Shown here: in pieces, positions 22,890 through 32,819 of the stretch
Numbering within the stretch: the stretch's first letter is position 1
Layout of the letters: each line of letters begins with the position of its first letter
Assembly: GCF_042186555.1 (NCBI RefSeq)
Contig: NC_133324.1
Coordinates: forward strand, 8,516,236 to 8,580,235
Reading direction: 5' to 3'
Origin: Aquarana catesbeiana
Lineage: Eukaryota; Chordata; Amphibia; Anura; Ranidae
Length of the DNA stretch: 64,000 nucleotides
Position numbers and translations under genes: made by a program
The notes under the pieces: model-generated
What the model saw: the letters and a program-made list of their open reading frames with translations, nothing else
Databases searched by the model: none
What the model was told of the DNA's origin: nothing

Positions 22890-24277
22890 TGTAGCGCTGA
22901 CAATTTTTGCTTCTGATTCTATGTAATACTATAATGTTGATAAGTTGGTATTTGGTGCTATCTAGTGGCCAAAATATAAAAGGACTGCATCTTTATTCTT
23001 TTATTATTCAGAAGTTGACATGGAGGTGTTTTGTTTGTTTACATTGGGACATTAACTTGACCTACCCAAAATGCTCATTAACTCCCACAAACCTCAGGGA
23101 ACAGAACTGCATTGTGGGAAGATTATAAAAGGCCTGGGAGCGGCCATCTTAGGGCTCTTGGACACGCATGGTCAGACTGGGAGGATCTGTGTGAGGTCTC
23201 CAGCACAGCGCGGCCTACCTCCACGGAAGAGCGATCCGAGCAGCAGTACTGTGACACACCAGAGAGCTGGACTGACGATGGGGCAAGACTGGGAAGGAGC
23301 CAGAGGAGCCTGTCGGAGTCATCTGGGAGTTTCGGAGCATCTTCAACTGTGGAGCAGAACAGTGCAGTAGTGCCGGCTGGCCAGAGACAGAACCCTGTAC
23401 ATCAGAACGGAGTCTTCTGACAACACTGTCCTGGTTGGGTGAGAGGGCTGTTGCCCGAAAGTTTCTTGATGCACTTTTATACATCCGTCTACACAAGACA
23501 GAGTTGCTGAGACCCATAGTCCCACAAGCAAAGTCAAGAGGATTTAGTACTGAGTCCCTGGCATCAAAGTTAGTTATAGTGCGGCTGCACCAGAACCTTA
23601 CTTTCACATTTTCAGTCTACTTTGATCAGGAGTCATTAACCCTTTGGATTACAAATCTACCTTGTTTTTGCTGGCAGAAGAAAAGAAGAAAAGAAGGACT
23701 GTTTAGTAAAACACAAGGCCTTGTGTCTCTTTACTATATTGGGGTAGTATTATACTAAATGAGTGAGCTCTCTAATTGTTGTACTACACTTTATCCAGTT
23801 AGTCTTTGATTTAGTATAGTAATAAAGCACGCAGGAAATAGGATAGTGCTCATAGTGAGATAAATTCACTCTGACGGTTATCCAATTTACTTTGCTACAC
23901 CACTGATATATTATTTCAGACATTTTATACCTGTATTGTATCTTTGTAATATAAAGTTCAGTTGACTGTCAGACTATGTTGGTCTGACAGTACAACCATT
24001 GTAGTTAAAACCTTCTAAAACAATTAAAGTAAATAAGGGTATTATTCAAGTATAACTGTGTGAGTGTTGTTTTTCTCTTCATCACCAGCCAAGAGGAGGG
24101 TAAGGTAACTACAGACAGGTATATTATATTGAGTATTGTGAACTTGCCTTTATGATTTCGTTTTGACTGCACACTATTACACCACAGCTGTGTCAGGGGG
24201 ACTGAGATATTCAAAGGGGAAACAAAGCAGAGTACAGGCCCAAATAAATCAGCAGCTCCTTCGGGGTCAGTGCTACA
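22890..24277 (+). mobile_element. Solo LTR nested in the 3' LTR
   Basis: Ends are inverted over 11 bases (TGTAGCGCTGA at 22890 and TCAGTGCTACA ending 24277) and flanked by the 4-bp duplication CAAG (22886-22889 and 24278-24281). It has a TATA box TATAAAA at 23124-23130 and AATAAA at 23821-23826, the layout of a plus-strand LTR with promoter and polyadenylation signal. No internal coding region is left, so it is a product of LTR-LTR recombination (inference). Confidence 0.75.
23124..23130 (+). promoter_or_regulatory. TATA box of the solo LTR
   Basis: TATAAAA followed by a G/C-rich stretch (GGCCTGGGAGCGGCC). Its place about 235 bp into the LTR fits the U3/R border. Activity is not shown by sequence alone. 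Confidence 0.5.
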
Positions 24278-24723
24278 CAAGTATAAACACAACCCACAAT
24301 GGTTTGCTTAGCAGACAGACAAAAGGTGAGTTAATTAACACAATTAATAATGGTTGAAAGACCCTTAGGAAGCACACTACATCTACTTGTAATAAACACA
24401 TTATAACTGGTGGCTTGCTGATGACATCAACATCTGCTATGAGTTCCATAGTGTGGAGCAGTCCTTGTTGGAAATGTGGCATCTAGGCCCCTAACATGGA
24501 CCCCTGGCTTAGAGTCCCAGAGTCTATGTGTCTATGTGTCTTGGGGAGACATAGACTTTAATACAAAGTAACAAGACCACTCCACGGATCTCCCAGGCAT
24601 ACACCTTCCAAAGAGTAGTGTTCCCTTAAATGCCAGGGCCCATAGTCAGTGGGTAAGAGGCTTGCTCCCAGTCCTCTCCAAAAACCCATGTCCCAGCTAG
24701 GTCTATCACACTTCTCCCCCATC

Positions 24724-26715
24724 AAACGTCGACTAACAAGGTCCTAGACCTCCACCTGGTCTGGACATGCGTTAGTCAGGCAGAGAGAATTCACATAGTC
24801 TGCATGATCTCTATTCTTGGCTGCAAGGAATAGTGCAAGGAATAGTTGTCGTCAGTAAGTGTGGGGTAGAGGTCATTGACTCTGTCCAGCTGCCAGCGCT
24901 TCAGCTGGGTGGTTTGTAACATTCCGGGACTTGGTCTGCTGCTGGGGAGAGGGGCCGATTAATCCAGCTTCCTGAAGCTGTGGAGGCACAGTAGATGCTA
25001 AACAGAGTGCTCTTCCCTGTTGCCAGTGATTCAGCTGGGAGTAGTAGCTTCACTACATCAGCTAGTCACTGGAGAGAGGGGTCGACTGCCCCAGCTCCCT
25101 AGAACTCCTTAATTGTTGCCGGTGCTGGGCAGAGGTTGGTAGCACTCTGCCCTGTTGCCAGCACTTCTACTGGGGACTCCACATCATCCGCTTTGGCTAA
25201 CCGTTGGGGTGGGAGGCCGGCTTCCTTCACTCCCAGACTGTGGATCTGCTGCTGGGGAGGAAGGATGACCTCCATCTCTCTCAAACTAAGTATCCACCAT
25301 TGGGGAGATAAGCTGGTTGCTTCCTCTTCTGTTCCCTCGTCTGGCTGCTGGGATGACATTTCTCTGTCACTGTCTCCCAAGTGCACAAATCCTGGCTGGG
25401 GAGTGAAGACAATTTCCTCCACTCTGTCTGACTGTTGGAAAGGGTGGACAACAACCTCCTCTCCCTTCTCCCCCTGGATCCTGATCTGCTGCTGGAAAGT
25501 GACTGTCTCTTTCTCACCCTGGGCCTCCGGAACTGCCGCAGGTGTGGGGCAGAGGTCTTTGACCCTCTGTCCATTTCCCAGAGCTTCAGCTGGAGAAGTT
25601 TCTTGTAACTCCACAACTGCTGCTGGCAGGAAATCTCATGTCTCTATCAGTGTTGTGGGACAAAGGCTGACTATCTCTTCTCTCATGAAGGCTGAATCTG
25701 TTATTGGTGCTGGGCAGAGCTCAGTGATGTTCTGCCCTGATGCTAGCTCTTCTGCTGGAAGCTCACCTGGTTGTTCTTCCTCAGCTGAAAAGTCAATTAA
25801 ATCACTAGTCTCAGGAATTTCTGAAAATCCAGGACACGGGTTGGTGGCACTTGGGCCCTGTGCCAACACTTTGGCAGGTGACTCATAATCCATAACATCC
25901 ACAGATGAAAAATCAATTAAACTGATACATTCTGTGATCTGTAGCTGGAGACATGAGCCAATTGATTCATCTCCTATTACCCTCATCCGGCTGCTGGATG
26001 GACGCATTCCTCCATCCAAGATCGTCCCATGCAGAAACAAGATCGTCAAGGTCAATCAGTACTTGCTGCATCCGCCATAAGACCTCTGCATTACTATGCC
26101 ACATTGACGACTCAGCCGGGATATCAGAGTTATCATCTGGTGTTTCCTGATAGTCCCAGGCAAAGGGTGCTCAGACCTGCTGCTGAGCAGAGTCTAGCAG
26201 CCGTCTGTAGGCGATCTCCAGCTCCCATTCCTCATTGGATAGAAACTCCAAAAGTGCCCAGAGAACTTCCGAGACATTCAGCTTCCGTTCTCTGTATTCC
26301 AAGATTACCTCCAAATGCCACTCCAAATCTCTCCCAAAGTCAGGGTCCTCAGACAGCCTCTCTAAAAACAGCCCGAGACCGCCCTAGCCAAAGCCTTCTG
26401 TTGGGGTGTTGTCTGCTGTCCACAGGCAGACTTGGGCTACATACCAGCAGAGGGCTCTGTAGGTCTCGTCCAACTGCATCTCCGCCTGGACCAGCCTGGT
26501 TAACTCAGCTTTCCATTCTTTGTGCGCACTTTGTACTGTGACCAGTACCTTTCCTGGAAGGAGGAGAGATTGTTTCCCCAGTGTCGTTGCTCACGGGCTA
26601 GCGCTTTCTTGCAGAGTTCCCAGTGGACAGAATCATACCATCCCAGCAGGGCCTGCTCTGACACTGGTCCTCTGTGCTGTATCTCTCACAACCTCCTTCC
26701 GAATTCCTCTTCCAT
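24724..26715 (-). pseudogene. gag-like ORF of the LTR element, broken by stops and shifts
   Basis: Starts at ATG 26713-26715 (MEEEFGRRL) about 65 bp from the hAT insertion. Pieces in successive frames read ALLGWYDSVHWELCKKALAR, SSFQERYWSQYK, then EWKAELTRLVQAEMQLDETY, RALCWYVAQVCLWTADN, EYRERKLNVSEVLWALLEFL and WELEIAYRRLLDSAQQQ. This front half is helical and charged. The rear half (25099-26055) is acidic and Gln/Pro-rich and repeats a module like AEELASGQNITELCPAP, four clear times (PSATNPCPG, ITELCPAP, ATNLCPAP, VKDLCPTP). In-frame stops follow EGFG and AQQQV, and frames shift near 26520 and 25630. I recognise the style from frog LTR elements but know no function beyond a presumed capsid-like role. 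No CCHC knuckle is seen. Confidence 0.6.
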
Positions 26716-26884
26716 GGTGGCTGGTATCTGTATCTCTCCTCTCCTGCTATCTAGACCTTGGATCCAGGTGGAGGTTTGAATAGGCATGTGCATTTCGTTT
26801 CGTTCCGAATCGAAATTCGGACGAATTTTTCATTATTCGGAAATTCGGATGCATCCGAATTTCCGAATTACAAAAGTAAAGAAT

Positions 26885-27085
26885 TTAAACGAATCCGAAA
26901 AAAAAACGAACGAATTCGAAAACATATTCGAATCGAATTCGAAAACATATTCGAATCGAATTCGAAAACATATTCGAATCGAATTCGAAAACATATTCGA
27001 AAACATATTCGAATCGAATTCGAAAACATATTCGAATCGAATTCGAAAACATATTCGAATCGAATTCGAAAACATACTCGAATTC
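26885..27085. repeat. 23-bp tandem repeat in the hAT-like element
   Basis: About seven copies of GAATTCGAAAACATATTC plus GAATC; one copy is shortened near 27000. Each unit is itself partly mirrored (ATTCGAAT), so translated frames on both strands look like repetitive peptides and are not genes. Confidence 0.85.
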
Positions 27086-27151
27086 GAAAAAAATAGAAAA
27101 CGTTTTTCTAAAAAAAAACAATAAGATAGAATATAAAATAATAAAGCAATA

Positions 27152-27189
<38 letters not shown>

Positions 27190-27205
<16 letters not shown>

Positions 27206-27434
27206 AATTATTCTCTTCTATTGTTTTTTTATGCTTTTCTTTTCTATTATTTTATATTTTATAATAGTCTTTTCAATTCAAATTCAAATTCATTCTATAC
27301 GAAATTCGAATTTCGGTACATGGCTTCTGAAGTTTGAATTTCGTATAGAATGAATTTGAATTGAAAAGACTATTATAAAATATAAAATAATAGAAAAGAA
27401 AAGCATAAAAAAACAATAGAAGAGAATAATAAAA

Positions 27435-27492
<58 letters not shown>

Positions 27493-27668
27493 TTTTTTTT
27501 TATTATTCTCTTCTATTGTTTTTTTATGCTTTTCTTTTCTATTATTTTATATTTTATAATAGTCTTTTCAATTCAAATTCATTCTATACGAAATTCAAAC
27601 TTCGGAAACCATGTACCGAAATTCGAATTTCGTATAGAATGAATTCGAATTGAAAAGACTATTACAGA

Positions 27669-27736
<68 letters not shown>

Positions 27737-27960
27737 TCTGTAATAGTCTTTTCAATTCGAATTCATTCTATACGAAATTCGAATTTCGGTACATGGTTTC
27801 TGAAGTTTGAATTTCGTATAGAATGAATTCAAATTTGAATAGAAAAGATAGAAAACAGAATAGAAGAAAATATAATATATATATTATATTTTCTTCTATT
27901 CTGTTTTCTATCTTTCCTATTCAAATTCGAATTCATTTTATAAGAAATTCAAATTTCGGA
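27190..27960. repeat. Chain of long palindromes joined by (AT)n
   Basis: Arms of about 100 bp mirror each other around 27318 (arms 27207-27304 and 27331-27430). Related mirrored arms recur around 27610, 27700, 27798 and 27882, separated by AT dinucleotide runs. Each contains ATAGTCTTTTCAATTC and the inverse. Such DNA can extrude cruciforms. No coding sequence. Confidence 0.8.
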
Positions 27961-27966
27961 AGATGG

Positions 27967-28054
<88 letters not shown>

Positions 28055-28095
28055 ATGTGTATATTATATATATATATATATATAAAACCATATAT
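27967..28095. repeat. (AT)n / (TG)n microsatellite
   Basis: About 75 bases of alternating TA, then GTGTGTGTGTATGTG, then TA again. Simple repeat inside the hAT-like element. Confidence 0.9.
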
Positions 28096-28104
28096 ATAGT
28101 TTAC

Positions 28105-28800
28105 TTTTTCAAATTCAGTTATTGTTTTTTTCAAATGCGGTAGAATTTTTTCAAATTTTATAGTTTTTTTCGAATGTGGTAGAAATTGTTCAAATTTGAC
28201 AGTTTTTTTTGAATGTGGTAGAATTTTTTCGAATTTGATATTTTTTTCGAATGTAGTAAAATTTTTTTTGAATTTGATAGTTTTTTTTGAATGTGGTAGA
28301 ATTTTTTCGAATTTGACAGTTTTTTTCGAATGTGGTAGAATTTTTTCGAATTTGACAGTTTTTTTTCGAATGTGGTAGAATATTTTCGAATTTGATATTT
28401 TTTTCGAATGTGTTAGAATTTTTTCGAATTTGACAGTTTTTTTCGAATGTGGTAGAAATTTTTCGAATTTGACAGTTTTTTTTTCGAATGTGGTAGAATT
28501 TTTTCGAATTTGATATTTTTTTCGAATGTAGTAAAATTTTTTTTGAATTTGATAGTTTTTTTTGAATGTGGTAGAATTTTTTCGAATTTGACAGTTTTTT
28601 CGAATGTGGTAGAATTTTTTCGAATTTGACAGTTTTTTTCGAATGTGGTAGAATTTTTTCGAATTTGATAGTTTTTTTCGAATTTGTTAGAATTTTTTCG
28701 AATTTGATAGTTTTTTCGAATGTGGTAGAATTTTTTCGAATTTGATAGTTTTTTTCGAATACGGTCGAATTTTTTCGAATGCGGTCGAATTTTTTCGAAT
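28105..28800. repeat. 40-bp tandem satellite in the hAT-like element
   Basis: About 17 units built on GAATGTGGTAGAATTTTTTC and GAATTTGACAGTTTTTTT. Variants alternate GACAG with GATAT and GATAG. Length changes are mostly in the T runs. It ends where the right terminal part (AACGAAACGAATT-like) begins. Confidence 0.85.
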
Positions 28801-28979
28801 TCGAATACGAAACGAAACAAATTCCGAAAACGAATGTAATGAATGCAACGAATTTAACTAAACGAATTTAGTTAAATAACGAATCGAAACGAAACTAAAC
28901 TAAACGAATTTTTTCATCCTGCACATGTCTGGGTTTGAATGTACCAGACTGCAGGAAGCATCTCACTGTATGCCACCAA

Positions 28980-29340
28980 TGTAACAGAATCGACCCCCAC
29001 ACTCCGCTTGAGTGCTTACGTCATATACCACTTCCTCCAGTCTGAAAATAGATATCAGATATTCTAGCTGCATATATGAACCTAGAACTAGGCAGGACTC
29101 ATTTGGCTGCAAAGCTGGAACACGTTTATTTGAACAAGCTAACACAAAATATATACACCACAGGAAGACATCCCCCACCTGATCATATTACCCTAACGAT
29201 ACAAACTGTGCACAGGAATATTAGAACAACAGACATATACCATTGCATTAATTAGCCACCTGGATGACTCAGAGGTTTCATTCCAGGTCAGACTTGCCGA
29301 GTCTTTTCCAAAATCCCCTGTCCTGGCTAGGTCTGTCACA
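28980..29340 (-). repeat. 5' LTR of the gag-only LTR element
   Basis: 361 bp, starting TGTAACAGAATCG and ending GGTCTGTCACA. It differs from the other LTR at many positions, so the insertion is not recent. It appears internally deleted relative to 22520-24710. Confidence 0.75.
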
Positions 29341-29600
29341 GACACAATAAAAGAACATAAAGAAGAGGATTACTGTGCAGCTATGGAATTTCCCACAACC
29401 AGACCATTCTATGGTAGACCTGGAAGTTTTGGTTCCCAAAGGGACTTTTTAAAAAAATACTCAGGAAATGAAAACCTTTAAACTGTGAATAATAATTCTG
29501 TGTGAGGAAAAGGTAATGGTCTGAATGTGGAGCACAGTATTTTAAATCACTACCACACAGTTTTATGACAATTCTCATCTTTGTGTTTTTTCCACTGCTC
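29341..29600 (+). pseudogene. Penelope-like element, right part after the LTR insertion
   Basis: Starts with the duplicated target GACAC and carries on with the sequence expected after the GIY-YIG core: PQPDHSMVDLEVLVPKGTF, then EMKTFKL, like the QPDHSMxDLxVLxLKGxF end of Neptune-type endonucleases. Further bases to about 29600 are probably the same element but too decayed to prove. Together with 21980-22519 it shows that the LTR element jumped into an existing Penelope copy. Confidence 0.7.
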
Positions 29601-30572
29601 CTCTGTACTGCTTGGATATTAGAAGAAGGGAGGGATTCCCCCAATAGCTTGAAAATGTAACTGTTGTGCAAAAAAACAAAAAACAACTGTGTTGTTGCAA
29701 GTGCACTAATATGGCTACAATGTCCTTCACCTTATCTTTCCATAAAACACTTTTCAAGCCCTTCCTGCACCTCCCTCTCTATCCCTCTCCTCGTTTGAAG
29801 CTCACTGTATTCCTTTCTTTTCTCCAGTTTCTCTGCACTGTGATTTATCTGCCTCTGCAACTGGTGTCACTCTTCCTTGATGAATGTTCTTCCCAGCTAC
29901 CTTATTTTCTTTTCTTTGAAATGTCCAATATCATCTTAGTGACTTTAACATCCCTAATAATGTTTATACCCCAGCTACCTCCCAACTCCTCAACCCGACC
30001 TCTTCCTACTGGACTAACACAATAGACACACACTTCTGCACTTCATGCAACTTCCCAAACACCCATTTACCTCTCTCTGGCTATAATCTTATCCGTTTAT
30101 TACTCTCCATATCTTTACCCCCTATCCCTCCTAGAAGCAAACCTGCAGAAATCTTCACCACTTTAGCCCTTCTCTTATCTACAATGCTGCAGACCACTTT
30201 TATAACCCAAATAGGACTTATCAATCCAGAGAGTGTTGGAAGTCAATCTTCTCTAGCCCGACTACCCTGGAACATTTCACCAACATGGATGAGAACCCCT
30301 GAGTACTCAACAATGTCTTCAAAATTTCCCTTTTAAAGGGACCACAACTCAATTACTGGGGGAATATACCTACCATCCATGACACATTCCTGGTGTCCTG
30401 TACACCCCCCATCCCTACTACCAGCAAACCCATAGAAATATTCACCACTTTAGTCCTTCTCTTATCTACTCTGCAACCAAATACATTTTATTACCAAAGC
30501 TTACCCCTATCCTGCCCTGACCTTGCCAATTCTGTCTACAATAGCTCAGTCTCACCATCTGTGGAAACAAGG
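29601..30572 (+). other. Probable LINE endonuclease relic and unclassified DNA
   Basis: Near 29930-30060 the plus strand reads DFNIPNNVYTPATSQLLNP and TNTIDTHFCTSCNFPNTHLP, like the GDFN-containing part of an L2/CR1-type endonuclease. A 60-base phrase about CAAACC(T/C)-AGAAAT-TTCACCACTTTAG occurs twice (about 30135-30180 and 30425-30470). The rest is not recognised. Frames are broken, so any element is long dead. Confidence 0.35.
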
Positions 30573-30610
30573 CCCCCCCCCCCCCCCCCCCCACCACCAC
30601 CACCACCACA
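30573..30610. repeat. C20 homopolymer and (ACC)6
   Basis: Twenty C at 30573-30592 run into six ACC triplets. Polyproline or polyglycine frames across it are artefacts of the repeat. Confidence 0.9.
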
Positions 30611-30969
30611 TACAGAATTAGTGGTAGTATCACTACCACCACTAGATGACACATGTGTGACAGCTTGTTTTAAATTGTCAACAAGTTGGTGGTGATTCTG
30701 GTGTTGCTGATCAAATGGTTTTATCATCATATTTGGCTCTCTGTGACAAAAGACTGCCCGTGTCCAGAGACAGGAAAGAAGCCCCAAACCAAGATATTAT
30801 CTTCACGGGGCGTGGATTGACCTTGCTCGAAGATGGCCACTTGAATCTAGAGCTCCCATCATCACAGGACAATTCTACCAGCAAACGGAGTTATTCTCAC
30901 CCATAGCCACGCACACAACATGGGGACCGCTTCCAGGCAATCATCAGTGTCCCGATCACACTCAGATGC

Positions 30970-31413
30970 AGACCCCACCTCACATATGAAACAGCAAACA
31001 TCAAGATTTACCAGGACCTTTCAGGTATCACTCTGCAACACCGTAGAGACTTGAAGCCCCTGTTGGATACATTGTGCAGCAAGAGAATACATTATAAATG
31101 GAAATTCCCTTTCTGCCTATCTGCTACCATACAAGGTCGTACAGCGCTCCTCAAAGTGCCAAAGGACCTGCCTCACTTCTGCGACACCCTAGGCATCCAC
31201 CATGTTGAAGTCCCTAACTGGTATGCCAACTTCCATCATGCCATCGGTAGGATGGATAAGCATCAGGAGGAACCGATGGAAACTCAAGATACCAGGTACC
31301 ATAGGAGACAGTCCCCCTCGGGACCCAGACACCACACAATATCACGGAACCTGCAGAGAGACCTGAGTCCCACCACTCCACCCAGCTCCAGGAGAGCCTG
31401 GAGGCACCGCTAA
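30970..31413 (+). pseudogene. L1-type ORF1 C-terminal domain (RNA-binding, Transposase_22 type)
   Basis: Reads RPHLTYETANIKIYQDLSG, ITLQHRRDLKPLLDTLC, YKWKFPFCLSATIQGRT, VPKDLPHFCDTLGIHHVEV, PNW, which is the C-terminal domain of the L1 ORF1 nucleic-acid chaperone: R-P-x-x-x-Y near its start, DLS, a YxWxFPF strand and a PNW end. It then continues as a basic, Gln/Ser-rich tail (TRYHRRQSPSGPRHH, RRAWRHR) to TAA at 31411-31413. The coiled coil and RRM parts are not readable upstream. In a working element this protein packages the RNA with ORF2 protein. Confidence 0.8.
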
Positions 31414-32819
31414 TCACCAGTCGGGTACCTCTCCACACACAGTCACAGTTTACTAAAGTTGGCTAGAATTTGCATTGGTCAATTTCATTATCCTCCTATG
31501 GTTTACACCTTACCCAGTTTTTTTTCACGGTTTATTTTTTCAAAGTTTTTTTCATTCTGTGTACTAAATGATGGCTGTTTACACTATCAGTGTAGTCCTT
31601 TCATTTAGCCTGCCTCTGAATGCAGTCTACGCTAACAAAAGAAAGACCGCCTAACGCTTGGAGATCACAGGACTCGTGCACCCAGGCCAGTACTACAAAT
31701 ACCCATAACTCACTGCAGCATCCAAGCAGTGCCTGATTGAAGAAAAATGATATTCAGCTCACTTCCTGCTCTACAGCCTGTCACGAGTGACAGAACACTC
31801 CGGAAACCGAACGCCCTAGACCCGACGACACACTAACAAGCAGCCCAGATTACGGCTACTCACTCTCACTACTGCTGTTTCACTAATCCCACAGCTACAA
31901 CGTACTCCCGGACTTGATCATCATAATACACCAGAGGCTCTAAATACACAAATCCAGGGGACTTCATGCAGACGCTTCCTCCTATAGGGACAAGCGAACA
32001 TCCGTTCAGCTGCATTGTCCTCCTGCTCTCCCACACAGACACTGATGCCTCCATCCCTCCTACAAGCAAGCGCTGAATGACTCTCTGAAATGATACAGAG
32101 TAATCACCAGACTCTCTATGCAAGTCTGCATCCAGGTAGTACTAATTACACGTTTTACAAGCCTATGAGTTCTACAAGCAAGCTACTAGACTCCGGTCCT
32201 CTGATATAAAGACTCTTTCAGCAGGTATCAGACCTGCTTAAATAAGGTGTGTCTATGGTTGATAGTATAATTGAATATCTTTTAATCATTGTAATGCTAG
32301 TTGAAACAACAAGTTAACACTTGATGGACTTGATGGACTTGTGTCTTTTTTCAAGCTCACCTATTATAACTGTAACTATGTATGTAACACTGTTAAAGGT
32401 TTACATTTTTCACCACAGATAATGGGTCTTAGACCTTAATACTGTCATAACTCCCACTCCTGACATGGACTCCCCACTATGACCTCAGTGGGGACCTCAT
32501 TTCAGAAAGGTACACCACGACAGAAATAACAAAGTGACACTATTGCCGTTCCAGTACCCTAATTGAGGGCACTATGCACTCAGCATGCCTCCCCCAACCA
32601 TCCACACGGTGGCACAATAATTGTTACCTATCGCAACAGTCTACAGTTAGTTCCACCTCCTCCCTTCCCCTGCCAGTTACCAAACACTCTTTATAGTGTG
32701 GTCTGGGTCAACCCCCAAACAGCGGCGCATTACGGTGCAGGCATTCTGATAGGCGTACGTGCACCGCTTACATTCTGTACTTCCCCGATACTTACTGTCC
32801 TAGTAATTCATTAAACTAC
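31414..32819 (+). other. Inter-ORF region of L1 copy B
   Basis: About 1.4 kb without a gene. A CR1 tail (32305-32395) is embedded. The last 100 bases resemble bases 1-100 of copy A, which anchors the family match. A TTCACGG and T-rich piece near 31518-31555 is unremarkable. Confidence 0.5.
32305..32395 (+). mobile_element. CR1 LINE 3' tail fragment
   Basis: The phrase TTGATGGACTTGTGTCTTTT followed by CAAGCTCACCTATTATAACT matches the 3' end of the CR1 element at 49050-49105. CR1 copies are typically cut very short at the 5' side, as here. Confidence 0.75.

Larger units (their letters stand above)
22520..24710 (-). repeat. 3' LTR of the gag-only LTR element (interrupted)
   Basis: Matches the 5' LTR at its two ends: TGTAACGGAATCG, CATATACCACTTCCTCCAGT and GACTCAGAGGTTTCATTC on the left; CCAGCTAGGTCTATCACA on the right. 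It is longer because a solo LTR sits at 22890-24277 and because about 0.3 kb around 24280-24670 is missing from the other LTR. Confidence 0.75.
26781..28931. mobile_element. hAT-like non-autonomous element filled with TTCG satellite DNA
   Basis: Flanked by a perfect 8-bp duplication GGTTTGAA (26773-26780 and 28932-28939). Termini are inverted: TAGGCATGTGCA at the left, TGCACATGTCTG at the right (inverse CAGACATGTGCA). An 8-bp duplication and a (C/T)AG-start end are hallmarks of hAT transposons. The 2151-bp interior has no transposase: it is made of 23-bp repeats, long palindromes joined by AT runs, and 40-bp repeats. A relative sits at 44392-45008. Assignment to hAT is inference from target size and ends. 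Confidence 0.75.
22520..29340 (-). mobile_element. LTR retroelement with gag-like gene only, nested in Penelope element
   Basis: Two LTRs (22520-24710 and 28980-29340) begin TGTAAC and end ATCACA or GTCACA, and the whole is flanked by the 5-bp duplication GACAC (22515-22519 and 29341-29345). Reading on the minus strand, a purine tract GATGGGGGAGAAG lies just before the left LTR (24711-24723) and a primer-site position (TTGGTGGCATACAG) just inside the right LTR. The internal part carries a gag-like gene but no protease, RT, RNase H or integrase, so it is non-autonomous as seen. A solo LTR and a hAT-like element have jumped into it. I cannot assign it firmly to Gypsy, BEL or ERV. Confidence 0.8.

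Noticed and set aside
24005..24292. Short minus-strand frame in the solo LTR region
   Set aside because: No domain; it overlaps an LTR with its own plus-strand signals.
25136..25888. 250-residue plus-strand frame rich in Ser/Trp/Gly
   Set aside because: Shadow of the gag-like frames, whose CPAP module repeats on the minus strand and which agree with the LTR orientation.
26758..27124. Open frames of repetitive peptides (FENIFESNSKTYSNR type) on both strands
   Set aside because: They are translations of the 23-bp satellite, open on both strands because the unit is mirrored and lacks stops.
26885..28800. Regular repeats with possible spacers that could suggest a CRISPR array
   Set aside because: Units are directly adjacent without unique spacers, in a vertebrate transposon; no cas genes.
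28413..28820. 135-residue minus-strand frame rich in RKN/KKF
   Set aside because: Pure product of the 40-bp satellite; no start context or domain.
22520..29340. LTR element as an endogenous retrovirus
   Set aside because: No protease, RT, integrase or envelope readable, so a retroviral assignment is not supported.
30393..30787. Polyproline and polyglycine frames
   Set aside because: Created by C20 and ACC triplets.
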